DNA from: Actinomadura sp. NBRC 104425
GTDB taxonomy: Bacteria > Actinomycetota > Actinomycetes > Streptosporangiales > Streptosporangiaceae
Direction: 5' to 3'
DNA: 64,000 nt
Assembly (NCBI RefSeq): GCF_030269545.1
Contig: NZ_BSTN01000032.1
Coordinates: forward strand, 1 to 64,000
Positions 53,815 through 64,000 of the stretch are shown here, piece after piece. How positions within the stretch are numbered: position 1 is the stretch's first letter; each line of letters opens with the position of its first letter. Made by a program: the position numbers and the translations under genes. Under the pieces are notes generated by a model that saw only the letters and a program-made list of their open reading frames with translations, did no database searches and had not been told where the DNA came from.

Positions 53815-54966
53815 TCAGGCCCGGGCGTAGAGGGTCCGCGCGGCGGGGGTCGACGGCCCGGGCGTCCAGGTCAGCTTGGTCGGCTGCCCCTTGCGCTTGA
53901 GATGGTTGATCGCCCAGGCCTTGGCCTCGTTGTCGGTTTCGACGTCGGTCTTGCCCGCGACCCGTGCGTAGGCGAGGACCAGACGCCACCCGTCGGGGTG
54001 CCGGCGCAGGAAGTACATCTGCAGCGACAGCGCATCGAGGGTGAACCAGCCCTCCTCCGTCCGGTCGTCGTCGACCGGGGTCCAGCCGATCGAGGAGACG
54101 TCGGCGCCGATGAGGCCGTCGGCCCACCGCATCGCCTCCGGGATCGTCAGGTCCGCGGTGTCGTGCCCCAGGACCCGGCCGACCGACATGTGCTTGGAGT
54201 TCCACTCCAGCGTGTAGAGCGCCTGGGGGCGGTCGGGCGTCCGCGGGCGGGCAGCGGACGCGGAGGCTCCGTGCAGCTGGACCCGGCCGACACCGATCCA
54301 GCCGTTGAGGATGGCCTGGTTCAACACCGTGGTGTCCAGATGGTCGGGATGCAGCGCGTGGCTGACGCCGACCAGGACCCCGCCGAGCGCGCGGGCGGCA
54401 TCGAGGAACTGTTCGTCGGCCGGAGCGGTGTAGGTGCGGTGCGGCCCGCTGGTGAACGACACGCTCACCGAGTCGGCCGCCAGGGTCGCGACCGCGTCAT
54501 CGAGCGGCGCGGACACATCCATGCCCAGCCCGGTGGCGTTCAGTTCGTGCAGGGAAAGGACGCCGCTGCGCAGCACCTGGTAGCCGCGCCGGTCGTCCTT
54601 GACGATCGGTACCGACTCCAGGCCCGGGTTGACCAGCAGCATCGGCCAATACCCCTGCCCGCCGCCGGGAGGGACGACGGGAAACATCAGCATCACCGAC
54701 ACCCAGCTCAGGTGCTCCTCGTGAATGTCGATGATCAACCCACTGTCGTTCCACTCGGGCGGTCGGCACGCGAGGTGATGCAGGCTTGCGGACGCCATCA
54801 GCGGGGTCTCGTCGACCGCCAGGGCCGGCGGGGCGTCACCGAGGAAACGGCCGCAGGTCTGGCAGTCGACCGGCCATAGGCACGAGCACACCTCGCCGAG
54901 CCTCTCCTCCCCCAGCTTCTTCAGAATGCTCTCGCTGACCTTGATGTCGGTGACGGGCATCGGCAT
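53815..54966 (-). CDS. Uncharacterised 383-residue protein heading the sigma-factor operon
   Basis: No known family recognised. EVCSCLWPVDCQTCGRFLG near residue 30 has four cysteines that could bind a metal. The rest is mixed alpha/beta with blocks HLSWVSVMLMFPVVPPGG, MYFLRRHPDGWRLVLAYARV and EAKAWAINHLKRKGQPTK. It lies directly upstream of the sigma factor and is probably co-transcribed. No signal peptide. Confidence 0.6.
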   Translation of the reverse strand: MPMPVTDIKVSESILKKLGEERLGEVCSCLWPVDCQTCGRFLGDAPPALAVDETPLMASASLHHLACRPPEWNDSGLIIDIHEEHLSWVSVMLMFPVVPPGGGQGYWPMLLVNPGLESVPIVKDDRRGYQVLRSGVLSLHELNATGLGMDVSAPLDDAVATLAADSVSVSFTSGPHRTYTAPADEQFLDAARALGGVLVGVSHALHPDHLDTTVLNQAILNGWIGVGRVQLHGASASAARPRTPDRPQALYTLEWNSKHMSVGRVLGHDTADLTIPEAMRWADGLIGADVSSIGWTPVDDDRTEEGWFTLDALSLQMYFLRRHPDGWRLVLAYARVAGKTDVETDNEAKAWAINHLKRKGQPTKLTWTPGPSTPAARTLYARA

Positions 54967-55193
54967 ACACCTCGTCTTTCGCGGTCGGGGCCCGCCGCGC
55001 CCGGATGCGCGGCGGCCGGTACCGATGAGTGCGATCCGCGGGGTGCTCCGTGACGTCGAATTTCAAGATTTTTCTTCCGCTGCCCGACGTGGTGAGGAAG
55101 CCGCAGGTCAGATCCCGCCCGAAGCCGCAGTCGCCATGCGAGGGCGTGGAGCCGCCTTGGTGCCGGGGGACGCAGTCGCGCTGTTGTGCGGTG
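54967..55193. other. Promoter gap upstream of the sigma-factor operon
   Basis: Contains an AT-rich spot (AATTTCAAGATTTTTC at about 55060) that could hold the leftward promoter. No gene. Confidence 0.35.
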
Positions 55194-55292
55194 CACCGCC
55201 CGCCGCGAAGGCTGTGCGGTGTGCCGCCGGCTGAGGCGATGGTCGAGAACTGTGTCGGTAACGCATGGGTTTGGGGACGTCGCCTCTGGCGC
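55194..55292 (+). repeat. About 100-bp dispersed repeat, copy 1
   Basis: Shares CACCGCCCGCCGCGAAGGC, then GAGG-GATGGTCG-GAA-CTG, GGTAACGCATGGG-like and CGCCT-TGGCGC blocks in order with 63798-63896. Identity is roughly three-quarters, with small gaps. It could be the edge of an old transposable element (a Tn3 transposase fragment follows) or a structured element. Confidence 0.5.
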
Positions 55293-55436
55293 GCTGCCCC
55301 CTGCAACGGTCGCCGTCGGGGCGGCTGCTGGTGCGGGAGCTGGAGCGGGGGCCGGGTGCAGGGCGGGTGAAGGTCGAGTCGGCCCCGACCGACTGCGCCG
55401 ACTCGGTACGGAGTAGCGTCCAAGGCCCCTGCTGCA

Positions 55437-55750
55437 CCGTGGCGTCGTCGGCCACCGCCTGGCTCCTGGAGGCCGCCGTGGTCGACGACGCCTTGGACGT
55501 GCTGATCACCTCAACCTGTTGGCCGAGGTGGAGCGGGGCGGCACGGCCGAACGGCGCCGGACCCCTGTCCAAGCTGCGCTCCGCCTTCGGTGATCGAGCG
55601 GGTGGTGCTGCGGGGGAAGCCGACAGCGGCGGTCGCCACGATGCGGCGGTTGTGCCCGAGACCGACCAAGACGCGGCTGCCGCGTGGCGGGCTGAGCTGG
55701 TCGAGCGGTATCGGACGGTGCGGCACTTCGTCGGGCTGCTGCTCGATCGG
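55437..55750 (+). pseudogene. Tn3-family transposase fragment
   Basis: AWLLEAAVVDDALDVLI, then (other frame) LLAEVERGGTAERRRT, LSKLRSAFG and YRTVRHFVGLLLD follow the order of a Tn3-type TnpA (DALDVLDVLMTNLLA..., YRTVRQFLPLLL). Frames change and both ends are missing. Confidence 0.5.
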
Positions 55751-56014
55751 CTTTCGTGCGGATGGTGCGCGCGGCGGCTGCGGTGGTCGAGGGCCGCTGC
55801 CGCCGCGTGCAGCCGCATCGCCTCCGGCGGCCGTGGTCGGCTCCGTCGGTGCTGCTGGGAGGGCACGCGGTGGGGTGTGGAGCAAGGCCGCGGGTGTCCC
55901 GGCGCGGCGGTGTCGAGTGCCGCCGCGCCGGGAGGCTCGGCTCTGCGGTGGTGCGTGCAGCGGTTGTTGGCGGAGGGCGCCCGGGCGGTGCGCGGTCGTC
56001 CGCGGGTGGCGCCG
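55751..56014. other. Gap after the transposase fragment
   Basis: No recognisable coding sequence up to the convergent hppD stop; probably further transposon decay. Confidence 0.35.
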
Positions 56015-57220
56015 TTACAGGTTGCCGCGCCTCGCCTGCTCCCGCTCGATGGCCTCGAACAGGGCCTGGAAGTTGCCCTTGCCGAAGCCCAGCGAGCCGT
56101 GGCGTTCGATAAACTCGAAGAACACCGTGGGGCGGTCGCCGAGCGGCTTGGTGAAGATCTGCAGCAGGTAGCCCTCCTCGTCGCGGTCGACCAGGATGCC
56201 GCGGGAGGCCAGCTCCTCGATCGGGACGCGGACCGTGCCGATGCGGGCGCGCAGGTCGGGGTCGGTGTAGTAGGAGTTCGGGGTCTCGAGGAACTCCACG
56301 CCCCGGGCCCGCAGCACGTCGACCGTGGTGATGATGTCGTTGGTGGCCAGCGCCAGGTGCTGCGCGCCGGGGCCCCGGTAGAACTCCAGGTACTCGTCGA
56401 TCTGCGAGCGCCGCTTGCCGACGGCCGGCTCGTTGAGCGGGAACTTGACGCGGTGGTTGCCGTTGGCGACGACCTTGCTCATCAGCGCGGAGTACTCGGT
56501 GGCGATGTCGTCGCCGATGAACTCGGCCATGTTGGTGAAGCCCATGACGCGGTTGTAGAAGCCGACCCACTCGTCCATCCGGCCCAGCTCCACGTTGCCC
56601 ACGACATGGTCGAGCGCCTGGAACAGCCGCTTCGGCGCGCCCTCGGGCCTGGTGAAGCCGGACGTCCGCGCGACGAAGCCGGGCAGGTAGGGGCCGGTGT
56701 AGCGGGACCGGTCCACCAGGGTGTGGCGGGTCTCGCCGTAGGCGGCGATGGCGGCGAGCCGCACGGTGCCGTGCTCGTCGCTGAGGTCGTGGGGCTCTTC
56801 CAGGATCGTCGCGCCCTGCTCGCGGGCGTGGCGGATGCAGCGGTCGACGTCGGGCACCTCCAGGGCGATATCGATGACACCGTCGCCGTGGCGGCGGTGG
56901 TGGTCCAGCAGGGGGCTGTCGGGGTCGACGCCGCCCTTGACGACGAACCGGACCGCACCGGACCGCAGCACATAGGCGCGGTGGTCGCGGTTGCCGGTCT
57001 CCGGGCCCGAGTAGGCGACCAGCTCCATCCCGAAGACCGCCTGGTAGTACAGCGCCGCCTGGGTCGCGTTGCCGACCGACCACACCACCGCGTCCCACCC
57101 GGTCACGGGGAACGGGTCGCCCGCGGGGTCGTGGTCGACCAGCCCCACGAGCCGGCGGATCTGGTCGTAGTCGAGCTCCGCCAGCCGCTCCTGGCTGGTC
57201 AGGGCCTGGTCCGTGCTCAT
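56015..57220 (-). CDS. hppD: 4-hydroxyphenylpyruvate dioxygenase
   Basis: A 401-residue HPPD. Two VOC domains carry the iron ligands in LDHVVGNVE (His), AQHLALATNDI (His) and VFFEFIERHG (Glu). GTVRVPIEELASRGILVDRDE and LLQIFTKPLGDRPTVFFE are family blocks, ending GFGKGNFQALFEAIEREQ. It converts 4-hydroxyphenylpyruvate to homogentisate in tyrosine breakdown. ATG 57220 has GAGGAGG seven bases upstream. A divergent AsnC-type regulator gene beside it, the common arrangement, is broken. Confidence 0.96.
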   Translation of the reverse strand: MSTDQALTSQERLAELDYDQIRRLVGLVDHDPAGDPFPVTGWDAVVWSVGNATQAALYYQAVFGMELVAYSGPETGNRDHRAYVLRSGAVRFVVKGGVDPDSPLLDHHRRHGDGVIDIALEVPDVDRCIRHAREQGATILEEPHDLSDEHGTVRLAAIAAYGETRHTLVDRSRYTGPYLPGFVARTSGFTRPEGAPKRLFQALDHVVGNVELGRMDEWVGFYNRVMGFTNMAEFIGDDIATEYSALMSKVVANGNHRVKFPLNEPAVGKRRSQIDEYLEFYRGPGAQHLALATNDIITTVDVLRARGVEFLETPNSYYTDPDLRARIGTVRVPIEELASRGILVDRDEEGYLLQIFTKPLGDRPTVFFEFIERHGSLGFGKGNFQALFEAIEREQARRGNL

Positions 57221-57300
57221 GAGCGGTCCTCCTCGTGTCCTGTTCGCCGGACGGATCGCCACGAAGGAGACAATGCCGCGGCCGCGGTGTGCAACAGTGC

Positions 57301-57315
57301 GCCCTGAAAATGGGC
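57301..57315. promoter_or_regulatory. Small dyad in the hppD-AsnC gap
   Basis: GCCCTGAAAATGGGC has GCCC/GGGC arms around an AT-rich centre, 80 bp before hppD. AsnC/Lrp proteins bind AT-centred dyads, so this is a candidate site for the adjacent regulator. Confidence 0.35.
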
Positions 57316-57383
57316 TAGATGTACAGAATGTCGAGCAGAGCGGCGCTTCGGCTGGTCGGATTGACCAGTTCGGCGGAGGCGGC

Positions 57384-57700
57384 ATGGCCGAAGAGCCGGA
57401 CGCCCTGGACACCGACCTGCTCCGCAGGCCGCGGGCGGGCGTGCCGGAGACGGCCCGCGCCCTCGGGCGTCGCGCGCGGCGCCGTCCAGGCCCGGCTGAA
57501 GCGCGACCGGTCACGGGCCGGAGGGCGACGCCGCGGCGGGCTTCGTCACCCTGGAGAGGTCGCCACCGAACTGGCGGTCTACTCGACCACCGGTTCCTCC
57601 GACGTGCTGTGCCGACCGCGTCCTCCCGCGAGGGCCTGCAGGACGCGCTCCGCTCGCCGACCTGCCGCAGGCCCGCCGCGCCCCCGCCTACCGCGCCTCA
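57384..57700 (+). pseudogene. Degenerate AsnC/Lrp-family regulator
   Basis: ATG 57384 begins AEEPDALDTDLLR. The helix-turn-helix is recognisable across frames as RAGVPETARALG and VARGAVQARLKRD, and the effector domain as LAVYSTTGSSDVLCR. Several small deletions have removed codons and shifted frames, so no functional protein is expected. Confidence 0.6.
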
Positions 57701-59272
57701 CGGTGGCTCGCCGGACGCGGCGTCCGGTGCCTGCGCGCCCAGCTCCAGCTCCAGCAGCAGGCGGTGCGTCGGGTTCCGCATCGTGAACCCGAACAGCTCC
57801 TGTGCGCGCCTGATCCGCTTGCGGACGGTGTTCTCGTGCAGCGTCAGCTCCCGGCTCGCGGCGCGGACGTCGCCGAAGTTCCGCAGATAGGACAGCAGCG
57901 TCGCCCGGTAGGCGGTGCCGTGGGCGAGGTCGTGCGCGGTGACGGCGCGGCCGATGCCCGTGCGCAGCCTCGGGTCCGCCCGCACGGCCTGGAACAGGCG
58001 CTGCCGGACGATCTCGCCGCGCAGGTCCCGGGTCGCGTAGCTGCCCGGGCGGGCGCCGGCATCCCGCAGGTGGGCGACGGCGCAGTCGAGGTCGTCGCGC
58101 GCCCGGCGGAGCGCGTCGGGGTCGGCGACGGGGTCGCCGCGCACGATGAGCAGGCCGGTGTGCAGCAGCCGGGTGGCCCGCCGGTGGATGTGGTCCGCCA
58201 GCGCCGAGACGGTCACCGAGCCGCGCGGCGCGGCCGCCAGCAGCACGTACAGCCGGTCGTTGACCAGGCCGAAAGTGGGTTCGTGGCCGAGGGAGCGGGC
58301 GTCGAGTTCGAGCAGGCCGATGGCGCGCAGCAGGCTCGCGTGGTGGTCGGTCCGGCGGCCGGCGGCGGTCTCGGCGAGGCACAGCAGGCTTCCCGGCAGG
58401 GGCAGCGCCTGGTCGGCGGGGCCGGGCCGGTGCAGGGCCTCGTGCAGGGCGGCGTTGCGGGCCTGCTGGTCGGCGTCCAGGTGGCGGCGGGCGGTGAGCA
58501 TGTGCAGGGCGGCGAGCTTGGCCGCGGTGGCCAGGACGGCCTCGCAGTCGCCGATCGCGTCCTCGTCGGGGAAGACCGCCCACAGCGAGCCGAGGGCGGT
58601 GTCGCCGGCCCGGATGACGACGGCGAGCCGGGGCAGGTAGCCGTCGCGCCGGATGAGCCTGACCGAGTCGCTGCGCCACAGTTCGTCGGTGAGGTGGTGG
58701 GGCAGGGCGTGCTCGGGCACCCGGCGCGAGAGGATGCCGACCCGCCGGGTCTCGTCGATCGGCTGGCCGGGCAGGTTGGAGTAGGCCACGATCGTCTGCT
58801 CGGTGTCCATGATCGCCACCGCGCCGCCGCAGATCGCGGCGACCGAGTTGGCCAGGGAGAACAGGTCGCCGCCGGCGAGGTCGTGCGGGGCGTCGCCGGC
58901 GGCCGGGCGGGTGGCCAGCAGCGTGGAGGCCAGGCCGTACAGGCGGCTCCAGGGGATGTCCGGGTTGACCGTCACCACCGCGGCCCCCGCCGCGCGGGCC
59001 TGCTCGGCGACGCCGCGAGGCAGGCCGCCCGCGCACTTGACGGCCAGCGCCCCGCCGGTGTCGGCCGCGAGCCGGACCGCCCGGGCGACGCCGTCGGCCG
59101 AGGAGGCGTCCAGGCCGAGCGCCAGCAGCAGGCACCGCGGGGCGACCGGTTCCGGGGCGCCGCCGTCGAGGAGTTCGACACCGCTCACCGGCAGCCGGGG
59201 GTCCCCGGTGGCGAGCCGGACGAGTTCGGGCCGCAGCGCGGCCAGCAGGTCCCCCAACGCCATGGTGGCCAA
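57698..59272 (-). CDS. PucR-family (CdaR-type) transcriptional regulator
   Basis: A 524-residue regulator. The N-terminal PucR-like domain (GDLLAALRPELVRLATGDP) is followed by a GAF-like middle (LFSLANSVAAICGGAVAIMD). The C-terminal HTH_30 domain reads YRATLLSYLRNFGDVRAASRELTLHENTVRKRIRRAQELFG. It divergently precedes the hydroxyacid dehydrogenase-transporter operon and likely controls it. TTG 59272 has GGGGAGG seven bases upstream; ATG 59263 is the alternative. Confidence 0.88.
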   Translation of the reverse strand: MATMALGDLLAALRPELVRLATGDPRLPVSGVELLDGGAPEPVAPRCLLLALGLDASSADGVARAVRLAADTGGALAVKCAGGLPRGVAEQARAAGAAVVTVNPDIPWSRLYGLASTLLATRPAAGDAPHDLAGGDLFSLANSVAAICGGAVAIMDTEQTIVAYSNLPGQPIDETRRVGILSRRVPEHALPHHLTDELWRSDSVRLIRRDGYLPRLAVVIRAGDTALGSLWAVFPDEDAIGDCEAVLATAAKLAALHMLTARRHLDADQQARNAALHEALHRPGPADQALPLPGSLLCLAETAAGRRTDHHASLLRAIGLLELDARSLGHEPTFGLVNDRLYVLLAAAPRGSVTVSALADHIHRRATRLLHTGLLIVRGDPVADPDALRRARDDLDCAVAHLRDAGARPGSYATRDLRGEIVRQRLFQAVRADPRLRTGIGRAVTAHDLAHGTAYRATLLSYLRNFGDVRAASRELTLHENTVRKRIRRAQELFGFTMRNPTHRLLLELELGAQAPDAASGEPP

Positions 59273-59517
59273 TGCCGCGCCTCCCCAGGTGTGCGATCCG
59301 ACACCGATTCCGGCAGATCAGGGTCGTGGACGACATTGTTTCATCCTGCGGCCTTCCTCCAGAGTGGTCCCAGTCACATTCACGCATCGGACGACTCCGG
59401 GAGGACCCCCTTGCCACTCCGCCATGCCGCACCGGCCCGCCGGGCCGGGCGCCCGTACGGCCCGCCCACCGCCGCCGGCCGCCCGGCGGCGAGGACGACC
59501 GGGGCGGCGGTGGTCGC

Positions 59518-62369
<2,852 letters not shown>

Positions 62370-62373
<4 letters not shown>

Positions 62374-63719
62374 CGCGCAATCTGGCACCACCCACGGCCG
62401 CCGCGCACGACGGCCGGTCCATGACGCGCGAGGACCGCAAGGTCCTGGCCGGCACGCTCGCCGGCACCACCATCGAGTGGTACGACTTCTTCATCTACGC
62501 CCAGGCCGCCACCCTGGTGTTCGGGCCGATGTTCTTCGCCCCCGTGGACGAGGAGGGCTCCGGCCTGGCCACCCTCATCTCGCTGTCCACGATCGGCATC
62601 AGCTTCCTGTTCCGGCCGCTCGGCGCGATCGTCGCCGGGCGGTTCGGCGACCGGATCGGCCGCAAGCGCATGCTCGTGGTGACCCTGCTCCTCATGGGCA
62701 CGGCCACCACCGCCATCGGCCTGCTGCCCGACCACGGCCGGATCGGCGCCGCCGCGCCGATCGCCCTCATCCTGCTGCGCATCGTCCAGGGCTTCTCCGC
62801 CGGCGGCGAATGGGGCGGCGCCGCCCTGCTGTCGGTCGAGCACGCGCCCCGCGGCCGCCGCGGGCTGTTCGGCTCCTTCCCCCAGATCGGCGTCCCGATC
62901 GGCCTCATCCTGGCCACCGGCGTCCTGTGGGTCATGAGCACCGCGCTCACCCGCGACCAGTTCCAGGCCTGGGGGTGGCGGGTGCCGTTCCTGCTCTCCC
63001 TCGTCCTCATCGTCATCGGCTACCTGGTCCGGCGCGCCGTGGACGAGAGCCCCGTCTTCCAGGAACTGCGCCGCCGCACCGGGACCTCCTCGGCGCCGCT
63101 GCGCGACCTGTTCCGCGGCAACACCAGGAACGTGCTGCTCACCGCGCTGATCTTCGTGGCCAACAACGCCGCCGGCTACCTGCTGATCGCCTACTTCATC
63201 GGCTACGGCACCGAGGTGCTGGGCCACTCGCGACCCTCGGTGCTGCTGTCCACCGTCGCCGGAGCGGCCGGCTGGCTCGTCTTCACCCTGTACGCGGGTG
63301 CGCTGTCGGACCGGATCGGCCGCGTCCGCACCTTCCAGATCGGCTACGCGCTGGTGTTCGCGTGGATGATCCCGCTGTTCATGCTCATGGAGACCCGCAG
63401 CATCTGGCTGTTCGCCGTCGCGATCCTCGTGCTGACCGTCGGCCTCGGCCTGTCCTACGGCCCCATGTCGGCCCTGTACGCCGAGATGTTCCCCGCCTCG
63501 GTCCGGTACTCCGGCGTCGCCATCGGCTACGCCCTCGGCGCCATCCTCGGCGGGGCCTTCGCCCCCACCATCGCCAAGGCCCTGGTGGAGAGCACCGGCA
63601 GCGCCTACTCCGTCGGCGCCTACATCATGGTCCTCTGCCTCGTCTCCCTGGCCGCCGTCACCGCGGTCAAGGAACCCAAGGGCACCGACCTGGGCCTCAC
63701 CCGGCAGCCGACCACCTGA
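62370..63719 (+). CDS. MHS-family (metabolite:H+ symporter) MFS transporter
   Basis: A 449-residue, 12-helix transporter. LAGTLAGTTIEWYDFFIYAQA is the hallmark start of the MHS family, and GRFGDRIGRKRMLV is motif A. LLRIVQGFSAGGEWGGAALL and YAEMFPASVRYSGVAIGY are also family blocks. Members import carboxylates such as alpha-ketoglutarate, shikimate or betaine. GTG 62370 overlaps the dehydrogenase stop (GTGA), with GGAG upstream, so it probably imports that enzyme's hydroxyacid substrate. Confidence 0.92.
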
Positions 63720-64000
63720 CGGTCGGGCTCGACGCGGTCACCGCGAAGGCGAGCGGAACGGGCCGGTGCGGCGAAGGGCCACAACCCCCGCCGCACCGCC
63801 CGCCGCGAAGGCTTGTGCGGCGCGACCGGTTGAGGTGATGGTCGGAAACTGACGCGGCAGGCAACGCATGGGGTCGGGTCGCCTATGGCGCTCGGCGAGG
63901 CGAGGGCGTACGGCAACGTCACCAGTGCGGTCAGGCGTCGAGTATCCGAGCCGGGGTAGATGCGTCCGCTGGCCGACCAGACGGCCGACGGGCGGAACGG
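63720..64000. other. Terminal stretch with the second copy of the dispersed repeat
   Basis: No gene. 63798-63896 resembles 55194-55292. Within it CGCCGCAC and GTGCGGCG can form an 8-bp stem around the CGCCCGCCGCGAAGG core. Confidence 0.5.

Overview
This is a GC-rich, high-codon-bias actinobacterial window, most likely from a filamentous Streptosporangiales or Thermomonosporaceae type organism (inference). The signs are GTG/TTG starts, GTGA/ATGA overlaps, XRE-DUF5753/DUF6879 pairs, a mycothiol-dependent type isomerase, type I-E CRISPR repeats and Actinobacteria-type ATP-grasp RiPP genes. No rRNA, tRNA or cas genes were seen. Many genes carry one-base frameshifts or are truncated, so this is either a decaying accessory region or a sequence with indel errors.

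Layout. 1-0.7 kb: the 3' end of a tgmC-type methyltransferase gene, two terminators and CRISPR mini-array 1 with its leader. 1.4-4.4 kb: iteron-like repeats and a primase-type replication protein, a plasmid or ICE relic. 4.5-7.8 kb: an arsenic island (arsI, arsR, truncated acr3, frameshifted helper gene, arsC, broken arsO). 8.3-10.3 kb: a degenerate serine resolvase and a DHA2 exporter.

10.4-30.3 kb is a large acyl-CoA catabolic region. It holds a PaaX regulator, two crotonases, aldehyde dehydrogenase, acyl-CoA dehydrogenase, Zn alcohol dehydrogenase, [3Fe-4S] ferredoxin, two acyl-CoA ligases, a CaiB CoA-transferase, an AMACR-type racemase, a TrxR-like ferredoxin reductase, a 7Fe ferredoxin, thioesterases and a cytochrome P450. 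Together they read as terminal hydroxylation, oxidation to the acid, CoA activation, 2-methyl epimerisation and beta-oxidation of a branched or cyclic substrate (inference). Several members are broken: a ferredoxin reductase, an amidohydrolase, two thioesterases and a transposase.

30.8-36.4 kb: a DUF6879/XRE regulatory pair, four tiny overlapping genes, then tgmA-tgmB-tgmC, predicted to make an ester-linked and possibly aspartimidylated graspetide, followed by a terminator and CRISPR mini-array 2. 36.3-40.4 kb is bounded by 105/106-bp inverted copies of CRISPR leader plus repeat. It holds a MerR regulator, an MFS exporter and broken GriH/GriI-like genes (3-amino-4-hydroxybenzoate type), with the aldolase cut exactly at the repeat. 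CRISPR mini-array 3 follows.

40.6-47.7 kb: a degenerate hypothetical gene, a zinc-ribbon protein, TetR with an M14 peptidase and an alpha/beta hydrolase, a DinB/MDMPI protein, a broken thioesterase and a zinc-finger coiled-coil protein with a 13-bp inverted repeat upstream. 48.3-51.9 kb: an uncharacterised module of an XRE-peptide deformylase fusion divergent from a small protein, a SAH-hydrolase-like Rossmann protein and a NUDIX hydrolase. 52-55 kb: a Cys-rich protein, IS fragments and an operon with a sigma factor. 55.4-63.7 kb: a Tn3 transposase fragment, hppD with a broken AsnC gene, a PucR regulator, and an FAD/Fe-S 2-hydroxyacid dehydrogenase fusion coupled to an MHS-type transporter.
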